Below, piece after piece: positions 8,564 to 17,543 of a stretch of 64,000 nt of DNA (the stretch's first letter is position 1; each line of letters begins with the position of its first letter). A program made the translations under genes and the position numbers. The stretch is from Pseudomonas sp. UMAB-08. Its GTDB lineage: Bacteria; Pseudomonadota; Gammaproteobacteria; Pseudomonadales; Pseudomonadaceae. Location of the stretch: the NCBI RefSeq assembly GCF_900095225.1, contig NZ_LT607434.1:1-64000 (forward strand), in the 5' to 3' direction. The notes beneath the pieces are model-generated. The model saw only the letters and a list, made by a program, of their open reading frames with translations. It ran no database searches and was not told where the DNA came from.

Positions 8564-11500
8564 GTCTGAGCCTCCTTACTGTCAGCCAAACAGCCTTCTA
8601 CCGTGCTCATGAGCAGGCCGAAGTCGATGGGCTTGGTGAGACATTTGGCGAAGCCGGCGGAAAGGGCTTTTTCGATGTCATGGGGCATGGCATTAGCGGT
8701 CAGCGCGATAATTGGCGTTTTTTCAAGGCGCCCTTTCAGCACGTTGAGCAGCTTATAGCCGTCCATGCTCTGCATGTTCAGGTCTAGAAGTATTGCATCG
8801 GGCCGATAGGCTACCGCTAATTCAACGCCTGACGGTGGTGTAACTGCGGTCACCAGGTGTAGATGGCTGTGCCTTGCAAACGCACCCGCCATCAACTTTA
8901 CATTGACCGGATTATCATCAAGGTACAGCACACATTTTTCACCCGTGGGCTCAGTACCAACGGGTGTTGTATTGCCGACGTTGTTATTCGAGTCGAGCCT
9001 CTCTTCTGTGGGTTGAGTGGGTAGCTCAATCCAGAAGGTCGTACCGACGCCCTCCTCGCTGACAACACCGACCGCCCCACCCATCAACGCTATCAAGCGA
9101 CGAGAAATAGTGAGCCCGATACCGGTACCTTCAATGCCACTGAGTTCTGCGCCCAGTCGATTGAAGGGTTGAAACAGTTCGGGGACACGGTCAGATGGAA
9201 TGCCGACTCCCGTGTCCGTCAGCGTGATTCTGAGTTTTTCATCATCATCAACAGGTTGTACGCCGACGCTAATATCACCGCCCTCACGGTTATATTTAAC
9301 GGCGTTGGACAGCAGGTTCAAAAAGACCTGTTTCAAACGCACCCGATCAGCCCACACGACGATCCCCGTTGGGACATTGAGACTCAAAGTAATGTGCCTT
9401 GCTTCCGCCAGAATATGGATAAAACTCCAACATTCCTTAAGCAGGCTGGCCAGCTCAACGGCCTCGAGCGAGAGGCTGACATGCCCCGATTCAATGCTGG
9501 CTAAATCAAGCACTTCATTGATGAGTTCCAGCAGGTGTTTACCGCCTTTTAGAATCTCCTGGACACTGTCTTTCTGATCAGCGTTCAGTTCACTGTCACA
9601 TTCAAGCATTTGCGCAAAACCAAGGACCGCATTCATTGGCGTGCGCAGCTCGTGGCTCATGCTCGAGAGAAAATCAGATTTAGCCTGGTTCGCTTGATCG
9701 GCCGCTTTTCGGGCGTCGGCGAGTTCATTGCGGCGGGCCAGTTCTTCACTGAAGTCGGTGAAAATATTAAATAAATTCTGCAGGTCTCCTCGCTCGCCCC
9801 TGACGAAACCAATACTGCTGGCGGAGATATAAACACTGCCATCCTTGCGCCGAATAGGGATGTAACCCACCCAGCTTTTACCCTCAGCAGCTGAACTTAA
9901 CAGCTCAGTGGCGTAGGTCCCGGCAGTCTTCTCGGGCAGGAAAAGGGTGAAGGGTTGCCCGATACACTCTTTGTCTGAATAGCCTAGTTCTTGAGCATGC
10001 CGCTTATTCTGGTAAATAATCAGCCCTTGCCCATCGGTAATACTGACGCATTGACCACTGGCGTCGAACACGTTGCGAAACAGGGCCAAGCGTTGCTCGG
10101 CAATTTTGCGCGCCGTGATGTCCTGCACTTGATAGACGAAATGGACGTACTGCCCATCGTCGTTAAGCACTGCCGAAATATTGAGCAACACCCAAACAAT
10201 CCGTCCGCCCTTGGCGTAGTAACGCTTTTCGTGCTGCCAGTTCGACATTTCGCTACTGAGTAGCTTGCTTAAAAAAGCTTGATCGACCGCGATGTCATCC
10301 GGGTGGGTCAAGGTTTTGAAATCGGTGGCGAGTAGTTCATCCTCACTAAAACCGAGCATTGAGCACAAGGCGCTGTTGACCAGCAACCAAGCGCCTGACA
10401 ATGAGATCAGGGCCATGCCGATGCCAGACGCTTCGAACGCCCCGCGAAAGCGAACTTCGCTTTCAGCTAACGCAATTTCGGCCATCTTGCGTACGTGAAT
10501 ATCTTGCACAACACCCAGCATGTGAAGAGCACCATCGGTCTCGTCACTGACGACAGCCCCTTTTTCTTGCAACCAATGCACCGTGTTGTCTGGCCACACG
10601 ACTCGAAACTCAATCTCATAGGGTGAGCGGTTTTCAATACTGACGTTAATGATGCGGGTCAGTTTTTGACGGTCATCAATATGCACCGCGATGAGAAAGT
10701 CGCCGTAGTCCCGCTGTAATACGCCTGCCGCAAAGCCAAAGAGTTGCAAGGTTCGGTCCGAACAAGAGACATCACCGTTCGCCAGGGTCACGTCCCATGT
10801 ACCGATACTGGTGACTTCCTGACTCAAGCGAAGCCTTTCGTGGCTTAAGCGCAGCGCGTTTTCACTGCATTTCAATGCCGTAATATCCGTGCGAACGGAC
10901 ATGTATTGAACGGGTTTTCCGGCAGCGTCTAAAAAAGGGATGATCGTTGCCTCAACCCAATAGGCATCACCATTCTTGGCTCTATTGCACAACTCGCCGC
11001 GCCATGTTTTCCCGGCGCTGATGGTTCGCCACAACGCTTGATAATAGGTTGAGTCGTGAACAGTTGACTTAATCAGCCGGTGGTTTTTCCCCAGCAATTC
11101 TTTCCGGCTGTAACCACTGATCTGACAGAAGCGGTCATTCACATGCACGATATTACCAGCGCCATCCGCGACGCTAATGATGGCGTGTTGATCGATCGCG
11201 GAACGCAACGCTTTAAGGCGGGCGCGCGCTCGACGTGCGTCCTCGCGCACGCGAACAAAAGCACTTTTTACAGCACGATAACCCAACGCTTGCGAGCTGA
11301 GAGTCGCCACCAATAGCTCTAAGCCAACGGGCTCGATCAGAAAGCAAACACCACTCGACACCTTGACCTGCGGCATCGTCTCAAGGTCAGCGTCTCTTGT
11401 TAGAAAAATGACAGGTAATGAAATATTTTCAGGTCGTTGCCGCGCGATGACCAAGAGCTTCCCGGCTGCCAGGGAGGGCAAATGGGCGCTCGCCACCAAA

Positions 11501-12126
11501 ACGTCGGGCTTGAAATGATTAACCGCGTCTAGCGCCGCCAGCGGGTCGGGGGTGGAAAACACACTAATGCCGACATCTTTTAAAGCTTCTGCCTTGGAGG
11601 TCAAGCTTGCCTGATTGCAGTCAAGCAGAATGACGCGCAATGGGTGTGCGCTGCACCGAGTCTGGGCTGCTTCGATGAGAGAAACGACACAATCGACATC
11701 CAGAGGGCACTGGGAAAAAAGAGTAACCCCGAGTCGCTGCCACTCGATTTGATCCCGGACGCTATCCGCTGCGTCGGACAACACAATCCACTCGGCTACT
11801 TCGCGTGCGCGCTCACTTAACTCCCCACGCTCGACTGATGAGAGTGTGCAGAGCCACGACTGCTCTGTCAGCAGCACCTCTTGGCTGCCCGAGAAAGTGG
11901 GGAGTAATTTGAGACTGTGACACTCACTCACCTCAAATTCTTTTAAATCGAGGTGCGTTATAAGCGATGACATCTCCGCAGAGAATTCACCGAGCGTTAT
12001 TATTCTCAAAGACTGGGTACCAACATCAATTCGTCGAACCGCACCAGGAGGGGCTAGACGGATTAGCCAATACTTTCCCCTGTAAAATGTCAGGTCATTA
12101 GAATGGCTATTCGCTACTGTGTCCAT
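8560..12126 (-). CDS. Hybrid sensor histidine kinase: degenerate receiver, four PAS domains, HisKA, HATPase, receiver
   Basis: A 1188-residue soluble kinase (numbering from the second ATG). I prefer 12126 because a G-rich ribosome-site-like run precedes it; the ATG at 12156 adds 10 residues. Residues about 160-280 look like a receiver that lost its phospho-acceptor (PDVLVASAHLP) and its Lys (FLIEPVG). Four PAS/PAC units follow (near 310-420, 425-550, 555-680, 685-800), with NRAKNGDAYW and YAKGGRIVWV type PAC motifs. HisKA has His825 in SMSHELRTPMNAV. The ATPase has NLLSNAVKYN, DTGVGIP and GTGIGL. The C-terminal receiver has Asp1115 (ILLDLNMQSMDGY). No membrane segment is seen, so it probably senses a cytoplasmic cue such as redox, flavin or ligand. 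Confidence 0.92.
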   Translation of the reverse strand: MDTVANSHSNDLTFYRGKYWLIRLAPPGAVRRIDVGTQSLRIITLGEFSAEMSSLITHLDLKEFEVSECHSLKLLPTFSGSQEVLLTEQSWLCTLSSVERGELSERAREVAEWIVLSDAADSVRDQIEWQRLGVTLFSQCPLDVDCVVSLIEAAQTRCSAHPLRVILLDCNQASLTSKAEALKDVGISVFSTPDPLAALDAVNHFKPDVLVASAHLPSLAAGKLLVIARQRPENISLPVIFLTRDADLETMPQVKVSSGVCFLIEPVGLELLVATLSSQALGYRAVKSAFVRVREDARRARARLKALRSAIDQHAIISVADGAGNIVHVNDRFCQISGYSRKELLGKNHRLIKSTVHDSTYYQALWRTISAGKTWRGELCNRAKNGDAYWVEATIIPFLDAAGKPVQYMSVRTDITALKCSENALRLSHERLRLSQEVTSIGTWDVTLANGDVSCSDRTLQLFGFAAGVLQRDYGDFLIAVHIDDRQKLTRIINVSIENRSPYEIEFRVVWPDNTVHWLQEKGAVVSDETDGALHMLGVVQDIHVRKMAEIALAESEVRFRGAFEASGIGMALISLSGAWLLVNSALCSMLGFSEDELLATDFKTLTHPDDIAVDQAFLSKLLSSEMSNWQHEKRYYAKGGRIVWVLLNISAVLNDDGQYVHFVYQVQDITARKIAEQRLALFRNVFDASGQCVSITDGQGLIIYQNKRHAQELGYSDKECIGQPFTLFLPEKTAGTYATELLSSAAEGKSWVGYIPIRRKDGSVYISASSIGFVRGERGDLQNLFNIFTDFSEELARRNELADARKAADQANQAKSDFLSSMSHELRTPMNAVLGFAQMLECDSELNADQKDSVQEILKGGKHLLELINEVLDLASIESGHVSLSLEAVELASLLKECWSFIHILAEARHITLSLNVPTGIVVWADRVRLKQVFLNLLSNAVKYNREGGDISVGVQPVDDDEKLRITLTDTGVGIPSDRVPELFQPFNRLGAELSGIEGTGIGLTISRRLIALMGGAVGVVSEEGVGTTFWIELPTQPTEERLDSNNNVGNTTPVGTEPTGEKCVLYLDDNPVNVKLMAGAFARHSHLHLVTAVTPPSGVELAVAYRPDAILLDLNMQSMDGYKLLNVLKGRLEKTPIIALTANAMPHDIEKALSAGFAKCLTKPIDFGLLMSTVEGCLADSKEAQT

Positions 12127-12543
12127 CGCTAAACGTGTCCCCCCCCTCACTCGCATGGGCAGGTATCGGTCTCGTTGCGCAAAATTTAATGAAAATTAAA
12201 TTTACATAACCGATTGAAAAATATGAATTTAATTCAAAGTTTTCTTGAGGAGCACGTATAGCATTGACCCTTTTTGGGGGCGTACACCTTTCGTCTATAA
12301 TACTTTGATCTAATCAAATTAAACCTTGACGCCACCTATAACCGATAGCTTCCTATCAAGCGTTTGATCAACGCAACTTCATCTGAATAAAGTCATACTA
12401 CCTCCTTTAACTCATCTACTTTCGCACGTAGCTGCCTTCATAATTGACCCTGCGATACAGCAACTTTGCCAGCAAGCTATGTATACAATCGCTCAGTATG
12501 TCACCCGTAATCCAATACCTAAGCGCACCTGCCTGGCCCATAC
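12127..12543. other. AT-rich intergenic region between the kinase and catA genes
   Basis: About 400 bp with no supportable gene, holding the likely promoter region of the minus-strand kinase gene. Several AT-rich runs lie between 12180 and 12420, but I cannot single out a promoter confidently. Confidence 0.4.
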
Positions 12544-12574
12544 AAAAACAGGCGCCGAAGCACCTGTCTTTTTA
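12544..12574. terminator. Bidirectional terminator after catA
   Basis: ACAGGCGC, loop CGAA, GCACCTGT with A5 on the left and T5 on the right. On the minus strand it follows the catA stop by about 20 bp. Confidence 0.8.
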
Positions 12575-12591
12575 CAGTTTAAACCCAGCTA

Positions 12592-13521
12592 TCAATTCTC
12601 CAACGCGCGCACCCGCTCCATGCGGCCTTGCTCTTGGGCAGCATCGGAGGATTGCACGGTGAAGTCGAAGTCGATTTCGGCGAAGCGGCCTTCGACACCA
12701 TGGACACGGGCGGCAGCCGAGTCTTCGCTGAAGCGAATGTCGGCGATCAGCTCATCACGTGTGGCGTAGGCAAAGTCGTCGTGCAGGTACTGCTCACCCG
12801 ACAGGTTGATCTGGGTCGTCAGGTGGCGATGACCTGGGGCCGAGATGAAGAAGTGGATATGCGCCGGACGCTGCCCGTGGCGACCCAGTTGGTCGAGCAG
12901 CTTTTGCGTTGGACCGTCCGGTGGGCAGCCGTAACCCGACGGCACGATGCTACGAAAACGATAGTTGCCTTGGGCATCGGTCTCGATACGGCGACGCAGG
13001 TTGAACTCGGATTGCGTGCCGTCGAAGTACGAGTACGTACCCCCGGTATTGGCGTGCCAGACATCGACAATGGCGTTGGCGACTGGCTTGCCATCCAGAT
13101 CCTTGACCTGGCCTTTCATGAACAACACGGTACCGGCATCAGTGCCATCGTCCAGTCGCGCTTCGACTTTGCTCAGGGGTGCACCGGCCACATACAACGG
13201 ACCTTCGATGGTGCGCGGCGTGCCGCCTGACTTGCCTGCCTCTTCGTCTTCGGCGTCCATCACCAGGTCGAGGTAGTGCTCCAGGCCAAGGCCTGCAACC
13301 AGCAAGCCTGCTTCCTGGCGAGCACCCAGTTCATTGAGGTAGTTGACCGCTTTCCAGAACTCTTCCGGGGTCACGCTCAGCTCGTCGATGATGTTTACCG
13401 TGTCTTTCAGAATGCGATGCACCAGCGCCTTGACCCGTGGGTTACCCGCGTCATTTAGCTGACCACTTGCTTCCTTCAGGAACTGCTGGACGCCTTCGGT
13501 TTGAGCAATTTTTACAGTCAT
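12592..13521 (-). CDS. catA: Catechol 1,2-dioxygenase
   Basis: Intradiol ring-cleaving Fe(III) dioxygenase converting catechol to cis,cis-muconate in the beta-ketoadipate pathway; cytoplasmic. The product is 309 residues from MTVKIAQTEGV. That start agrees with known CatA lengths; an upstream in-frame ATG would add 15 residues of non-homologous sequence. Visible are the N-terminal helical dimer domain, GPLYVAGAP, the Tyr-bearing GTYSYFDG and PSGYGCPP segments, and the RPAHIHFF motif with two His iron ligands. It is the last gene of catBCA and ends at a clear terminator. Confidence 0.97.
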   Translation of the reverse strand: MTVKIAQTEGVQQFLKEASGQLNDAGNPRVKALVHRILKDTVNIIDELSVTPEEFWKAVNYLNELGARQEAGLLVAGLGLEHYLDLVMDAEDEEAGKSGGTPRTIEGPLYVAGAPLSKVEARLDDGTDAGTVLFMKGQVKDLDGKPVANAIVDVWHANTGGTYSYFDGTQSEFNLRRRIETDAQGNYRFRSIVPSGYGCPPDGPTQKLLDQLGRHGQRPAHIHFFISAPGHRHLTTQINLSGEQYLHDDFAYATRDELIADIRFSEDSAAARVHGVEGRFAEIDFDFTVQSSDAAQEQGRMERVRALEN

Positions 13522-13575
13522 TATCAGAGCCTCAAGTTTTATATTTATTAGGAAGCACGCAAGCACAGTCGTCGG

Positions 13576-13866
13576 CTATCGGTCGTCTTCGCGAATCGAT
13601 GAAGGGTGACGGCACAAGGCATTCACTTCGATGGCCATATACGGATACAACGGCAATTGCATCAGCAGGTCGTGCAGTTCCTGAACGCTGTCGACGTCGA
13701 ACACGCTGTAGTTGGCGTACAACCCGGCGATGCGCCAGATGTGTCGCCACTTGCCGGATTCCTGCAAACGCTGGGAGAGCGCTTTTTCTTCAGCCTTGAG
13801 CCGGACGACCTTTTCCGAGTCCTCGTCGAGCGGGATATTCACGGTCATTTTTACGTGGAACAACAT
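13576..13866 (-). CDS. catC: Muconolactone delta-isomerase
   Basis: Converts (+)-muconolactone to beta-ketoadipate enol-lactone. The product is 96 residues from MLFHVKMTVNIP, the usual CatC start and length; the longer frame to 13941 runs into catB. Typical features are the paired beta-alpha-beta ferredoxin-like fold, KWRHIWRIAGLYANYSVFDV and LPLYPYMAIEV. It lies 13 bp after catB and 54 bp before catA. Confidence 0.97.
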   Translation of the reverse strand: MLFHVKMTVNIPLDEDSEKVVRLKAEEKALSQRLQESGKWRHIWRIAGLYANYSVFDVDSVQELHDLLMQLPLYPYMAIEVNALCRHPSSIREDDR

Positions 13867-13879
13867 GTTGATGGCCTCC

Positions 13880-15028
13880 TCAGGCAAGGCTGATGGCAGT
13901 GGACGTCTTGTCACGGCGGAAGAACGCCAAGCGCTCTTCATCCAGGCTCAAACCCAGGCCCGGCGTGCGTGGAACGTGCAGTTGGAAATCGCGGTAGACC
14001 AGCGGTTGGGTCAAAATATCTTCGGTCAGTAACAGTGGCCCGAACAGCTCGGTGTCCCAAGTGAGTTTGGCAAGGGTCAGGAACGCGTGAGCAGAAGCCA
14101 GCGTGCCTATGCCACCCTCGAGCATGGTGCCGCCATACAGACCGATACCTGCCGCTTCGGCGATCGCAGCGGTACGCAACACGGCACGTGGGCCACCGTT
14201 CTTGGCGATCTTCAGGGCGAACACCGAGGCCGCGCCTTCGCGGGCCAGGTTGAAGGCATCTTCAACACATTCGATGGATTCGTCAGCCATGATCGGTGCC
14301 GGGCTGCGCGCATTCAGACGGGCCATGCCCGCACGGTTATTACGCGAGATCGGTTGCTCGATCAGGTCAATGCCGTTGTCGGCCAATACCTGACAAGCAC
14401 GGATTGCCACGGCTTCATCCCACGCCTGATTGACGTCGACCCGCACACTGGCGCCGTCGCCCAAGGCGTGTTTGATCGCGATAACGTGGGCCAGATCCTT
14501 GTGTACTTCTCCGGCACCGATTTTCAATTTGAAGATCCGGTGGCGGCGGATATCGAGCATTTTTTCGGCTTCGGCAATGTCACGCGCGGTGTCGCCACTG
14601 GCCAGGGTCCAGGCCACTTGCAACGCATCGCGGACCCGGCCACCGAGCAGCTCGCTGACGGCCAGCCCCAAACGCTTGCCTTGCGCATCGAGCAGTGCGC
14701 TTTCGATCCCGGATTTGGCGAAGGTGTTGCCCTTGGCAGCGCGATCAAGGCGCAGCATGGCGGCGTTGATATTGCCCGCATCCTGGCCGACCAGCAGGGG
14801 CGCCAAGTGCGTGTCGATGTTGGTTTTGATGCTTTCCGGACTTTCGTTGCCGTAGCTCAGGCCACCAATAGTCGTGGACTCGCCGATGCCTTCGACACCG
14901 TCGGAACAGCGCACCCGAATCACCACCAGTGTCTGATTCTGCATCGTGTGCATGGCCAGCTTGTGCGGGCGGATGGTCGGCAGGTCGACGATAATCGTCT
15001 CCAGCGACGTGATCACGGTAGAAGTCAT
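13880..15028 (-). CDS. catB: Muconate cycloisomerase
   Basis: An enolase-superfamily enzyme making muconolactone from cis,cis-muconate. The product is 382 residues when started at MTSTVITSLE, which aligns with the P. putida start I remember; the ATG at 15040 adds four residues. Motifs include TIRPHKLAMHTM, the catalytic Lys pair in FKLKIGA, metal ligands in RVDVNQAWD, IDLIEQP and MADES, and the second catalytic Lys in ALKIAKNGG. It is the first gene of the operon, divergent from catR across a short control region. Confidence 0.97.
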   Translation of the reverse strand: MTSTVITSLETIIVDLPTIRPHKLAMHTMQNQTLVVIRVRCSDGVEGIGESTTIGGLSYGNESPESIKTNIDTHLAPLLVGQDAGNINAAMLRLDRAAKGNTFAKSGIESALLDAQGKRLGLAVSELLGGRVRDALQVAWTLASGDTARDIAEAEKMLDIRRHRIFKLKIGAGEVHKDLAHVIAIKHALGDGASVRVDVNQAWDEAVAIRACQVLADNGIDLIEQPISRNNRAGMARLNARSPAPIMADESIECVEDAFNLAREGAASVFALKIAKNGGPRAVLRTAAIAEAAGIGLYGGTMLEGGIGTLASAHAFLTLAKLTWDTELFGPLLLTEDILTQPLVYRDFQLHVPRTPGLGLSLDEERLAFFRRDKTSTAISLA

Positions 15029-15114
15029 TTCAATACCCATCAGGTTCTTTTGTTTTCAACCTTGATATTGAGCCGACCTTTTTAGCCTTTCCAATATAGA
15101 ATTAGTCTCGTTCG

Positions 15115-15129
15115 ATACTTTAAAGGTAT
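15115..15129. promoter_or_regulatory. LysR-type T-N11-A box, likely CatR operator
   Basis: ATACTTTAAAGGTAT is an imperfect dyad with T(15116)-N11-A(15128), the classic LysR-type motif, in the catR-catB intergenic region. A TATATT on the minus strand at 15093-15098 could be the catB -10, placing the box upstream as expected for activation by CatR with muconate. Confidence 0.65.
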
Positions 15130-15166
15130 GCAGAAGCCTCTCACGTGGCGCTGCCAAGGAGTCCCT

Positions 15167-16051
15167 ATGGAGCTTCGCCATCTGCGTTACTTTCAGGTAC
15201 TCGCCGAGACCCTGAACTTCACCCGCGCCGCAGAGCGGCTGCACATCGCTCAGCCACCGTTGAGCCGGCAAATCCAACAGCTTGAAGATGAACTCGGGGT
15301 TGTACTGCTGGAGCGCGGTCGCCCGTTGCGCCTGACCGAGGCCGGGCGTTATTTCTACGAACACTCCCATACCCTGCTCAATCAACTTGGCACCGTTTGC
15401 GACAACACTCGACGCATTGGCGCTGGCCAGAAGACGTGGATGGGGATCGGCTTCGCACCTTCGACCCTGTATGGCGTGTTACCCGAGTTGATTCGGCGAC
15501 TGCGCAGCGATGAGCAGCTTGATCTGGAACTGGGGCTGTCGGAAATGACCACTCTGCAGCAAGTGCAGGCCTTGAAAGCCGGACGCATCGACATCGGTTT
15601 TGGTCGGATTCGCATCGACGATCCGGCGATCCATCAGCGCATCCTCACCGAAGACCGGCTTGTCGCTGCCCTCCCCGCCGGCCATCCGCTGCTCGCGGGG
15701 CCCGCCACACTCGCGCAACTGGCACGCGAGCCTTTTGTGCTGTATCCCGGCAACCCGCGACCCAGCTATGCCGACCACATCCTGGCGCTATTCGCCGCCC
15801 ACGGCCTGAGCATCAACGTCGCGCAATGGACCAACGAAATGCAGACGGCGATTGGTTTGGTAGGCGCAGGCATCGGCATCACTCTGGTGCCCGCCTCAGT
15901 GCAATTGCTGCACCGGGTAGACATTGGCTACACCACCTTGTTCGAATCGAACGCCACCTCGCCCATCATCCTCAGCCGCCGCGTGGGTGATGTAACGCCC
16001 AGCCTGACGCATTGCTTGAGTTTGATTGATGAGTTGTTGGTGAGCCGTTGA
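15167..16051 (+). CDS. catR: LysR-family activator of the cat operon
   Basis: A 294-residue LTTR started at MELRHLRYFQVL, preceded by AAGGAG at good spacing; the ATG at 15128 overlaps the operator and is unlikely. The winged HTH (residues 1-60) has NFTRAAERLHIAQPPLSRQI, followed by a linker helix and a substrate-binding domain (about 90-290). CatR binds cis,cis-muconate and activates catBCA while repressing itself. Divergent placement against catB is the classical arrangement and the main reason for choosing CatR over other LTTRs. Confidence 0.93.
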   Translation: MELRHLRYFQVLAETLNFTRAAERLHIAQPPLSRQIQQLEDELGVVLLERGRPLRLTEAGRYFYEHSHTLLNQLGTVCDNTRRIGAGQKTWMGIGFAPSTLYGVLPELIRRLRSDEQLDLELGLSEMTTLQQVQALKAGRIDIGFGRIRIDDPAIHQRILTEDRLVAALPAGHPLLAGPATLAQLAREPFVLYPGNPRPSYADHILALFAAHGLSINVAQWTNEMQTAIGLVGAGIGITLVPASVQLLHRVDIGYTTLFESNATSPIILSRRVGDVTPSLTHCLSLIDELLVSR

Positions 16052-16075
16052 CAGGCTTTTGCGCGTGCACCTGAG

Positions 16076-16105
16076 CCCTCATCGCAGGCATGCCAGCGAT
16101 GAGGG
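16076..16105. terminator. Hairpin between convergent catR and porin genes
   Basis: A perfect 10-bp stem CCCTCATCGC/GCGATGAGGG with a 10-base loop, in the 75-bp gap between two convergent genes. There is no long U-run; it may serve both. Confidence 0.6.
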
Positions 16106-16126
16106 TTCTGCACAGTCGAACTGCCG

Positions 16127-17452
16127 TTAGAACAACGCCAGGGTGTAGCTGAGGATCACGCGGTTTTCGTCTTGCTGGTTCTGCCCAGGGATGTTGTTGC
16201 GCCACATGGCGTTTTTCCACATCACACCAAAGCCTTTCAGCGTACCAGCCGGCACAACATAGGCCAGGGTCAGGTCGCGCTCCCACTCGCTGGCGCTGGT
16301 GGTCGGAGTATCGATATCGTCACCTTTAAGGTAGACGATGCCGGCAGTTGCGCCCGGCAGACCGACTGTGGCGAAGTCATAAGCGTAACGAGCTTGCCAG
16401 GTTTTTTCCCCGGCACGGCCAAACTTCTGGATCTGCATGTCAGTGATAGTGCCGTTGGACGATCCGTCACCCTGGTTCAGCCAAGGGAAGTCGCTGTCGC
16501 CGTTGCTGACCTGATAACCGCCACCGAAGGTATGCCCCGCGAGGGTGTAAAGGAACAGGCCGCTGTACAGGTTGTTGTCGACTTTACCCTTGGTCACTTT
16601 GCCGCCGTAGAAACCGGTGGTGAAGTAGGCGGGGTCGTGACTGTTAGCGCCGTCATCCTTGCTGTTGAAGTAGCGGATATCGCTCTTCAGTACACCTGGA
16701 CCGATGGACCAGTTGTGGACCAGACCAAGGAAGTGTTGCTTGTAAAAGTCTTCCAGGTTGCCGTAGTAGTACTGCAATGTCAGGTCTTTGGTCAGCTTGT
16801 AATCGCCACCGGCATACATGAATTTGTTACTGAATCGGCCGGTAATCGGGTTGTTCGCACCACCGATGGACAGGTTCTCGTTGTTGCTGGAGTTACGGCC
16901 TTTAACCTGTTCGATCTGACCGCCAACCAGCGTCAGGTCAGTGATATCGGCCGACGTGATCTGGCCGCCCTGCCAGGTTTGCGGCAACAGACGACCATCG
17001 TTGGTGACGATGACCGGGTTCTTCGGCTGCAAAGTACCCAGCTTCAGTTCGGTCTTGGAGATCTTGGCCTTGGCGGTCAGGCCCAGGCTCGAGAAATCAT
17101 CAACCGCGTGGTCGCCGTCACTCGGGAACACGATACCGCCGTAGTTGTTACCGGTCGGGTTGCCGTGCTTCGCGGTGCTTGAGTCCAGTTTGACCCCCAA
17201 CATGCCGATTGCATCAACGCCGAAACCAACAAGACCCTGGGTATAACCCGACGTGAAATCAAGCTGGAAACCTTGGCCCCATTCCGCTTGATAGTTGTTG
17301 TTTTTGGCCGTGATGCCATCACGGTTATCTTGGTTGATGTAGAAATTGCGCAGCTTCAGATTGGCTTTGCTGTCTTCGAGAAAACCAGCTGCACCCGCTT
17401 GCTGGGCTACGACTGCTGTCACTACAGCAAGCGCCAGGTTGGACTTTTTCAT
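16127..17452 (-). CDS. OprD-family outer-membrane porin of the galactarate cluster
   Basis: A 441-residue substrate-specific porin. I start at MKKSNLALAVV, which gives a signal peptide cleaved after QQAGA; the upstream in-frame ATG adds a charged tail unsuited to a signal. FLEDSKANLKLRNFYINQD is the standard opening of mature OprD proteins, and the protein ends in a strand with terminal Phe (LSYTLALF), as expected for BAM recognition. It is last in a minus-strand run with garD, so uptake of galactarate/glucarate-type acids is inferred. OprD paralogues cannot be told apart by reading alone. Confidence 0.9.
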   Translation of the reverse strand: MKKSNLALAVVTAVVAQQAGAAGFLEDSKANLKLRNFYINQDNRDGITAKNNNYQAEWGQGFQLDFTSGYTQGLVGFGVDAIGMLGVKLDSSTAKHGNPTGNNYGGIVFPSDGDHAVDDFSSLGLTAKAKISKTELKLGTLQPKNPVIVTNDGRLLPQTWQGGQITSADITDLTLVGGQIEQVKGRNSSNNENLSIGGANNPITGRFSNKFMYAGGDYKLTKDLTLQYYYGNLEDFYKQHFLGLVHNWSIGPGVLKSDIRYFNSKDDGANSHDPAYFTTGFYGGKVTKGKVDNNLYSGLFLYTLAGHTFGGGYQVSNGDSDFPWLNQGDGSSNGTITDMQIQKFGRAGEKTWQARYAYDFATVGLPGATAGIVYLKGDDIDTPTTSASEWERDLTLAYVVPAGTLKGFGVMWKNAMWRNNIPGQNQQDENRVILSYTLALF

Positions 17453-17543
17453 TGCTTTACTCCGCTCTTGGATCTTTTTTTTGTTGTTATACGTCCTGAA
17501 CAATCGCTATTCAGGGCCTTACTGATCACTCTGCAAACGAACA

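Noticed and set aside
16172..17182. 336-codon plus-strand frame opposite the OprD porin gene
   Set aside because: Antisense shadow of a GC-rich gene with clear porin sequence on the minus strand; no ribosome site and low-complexity composition.
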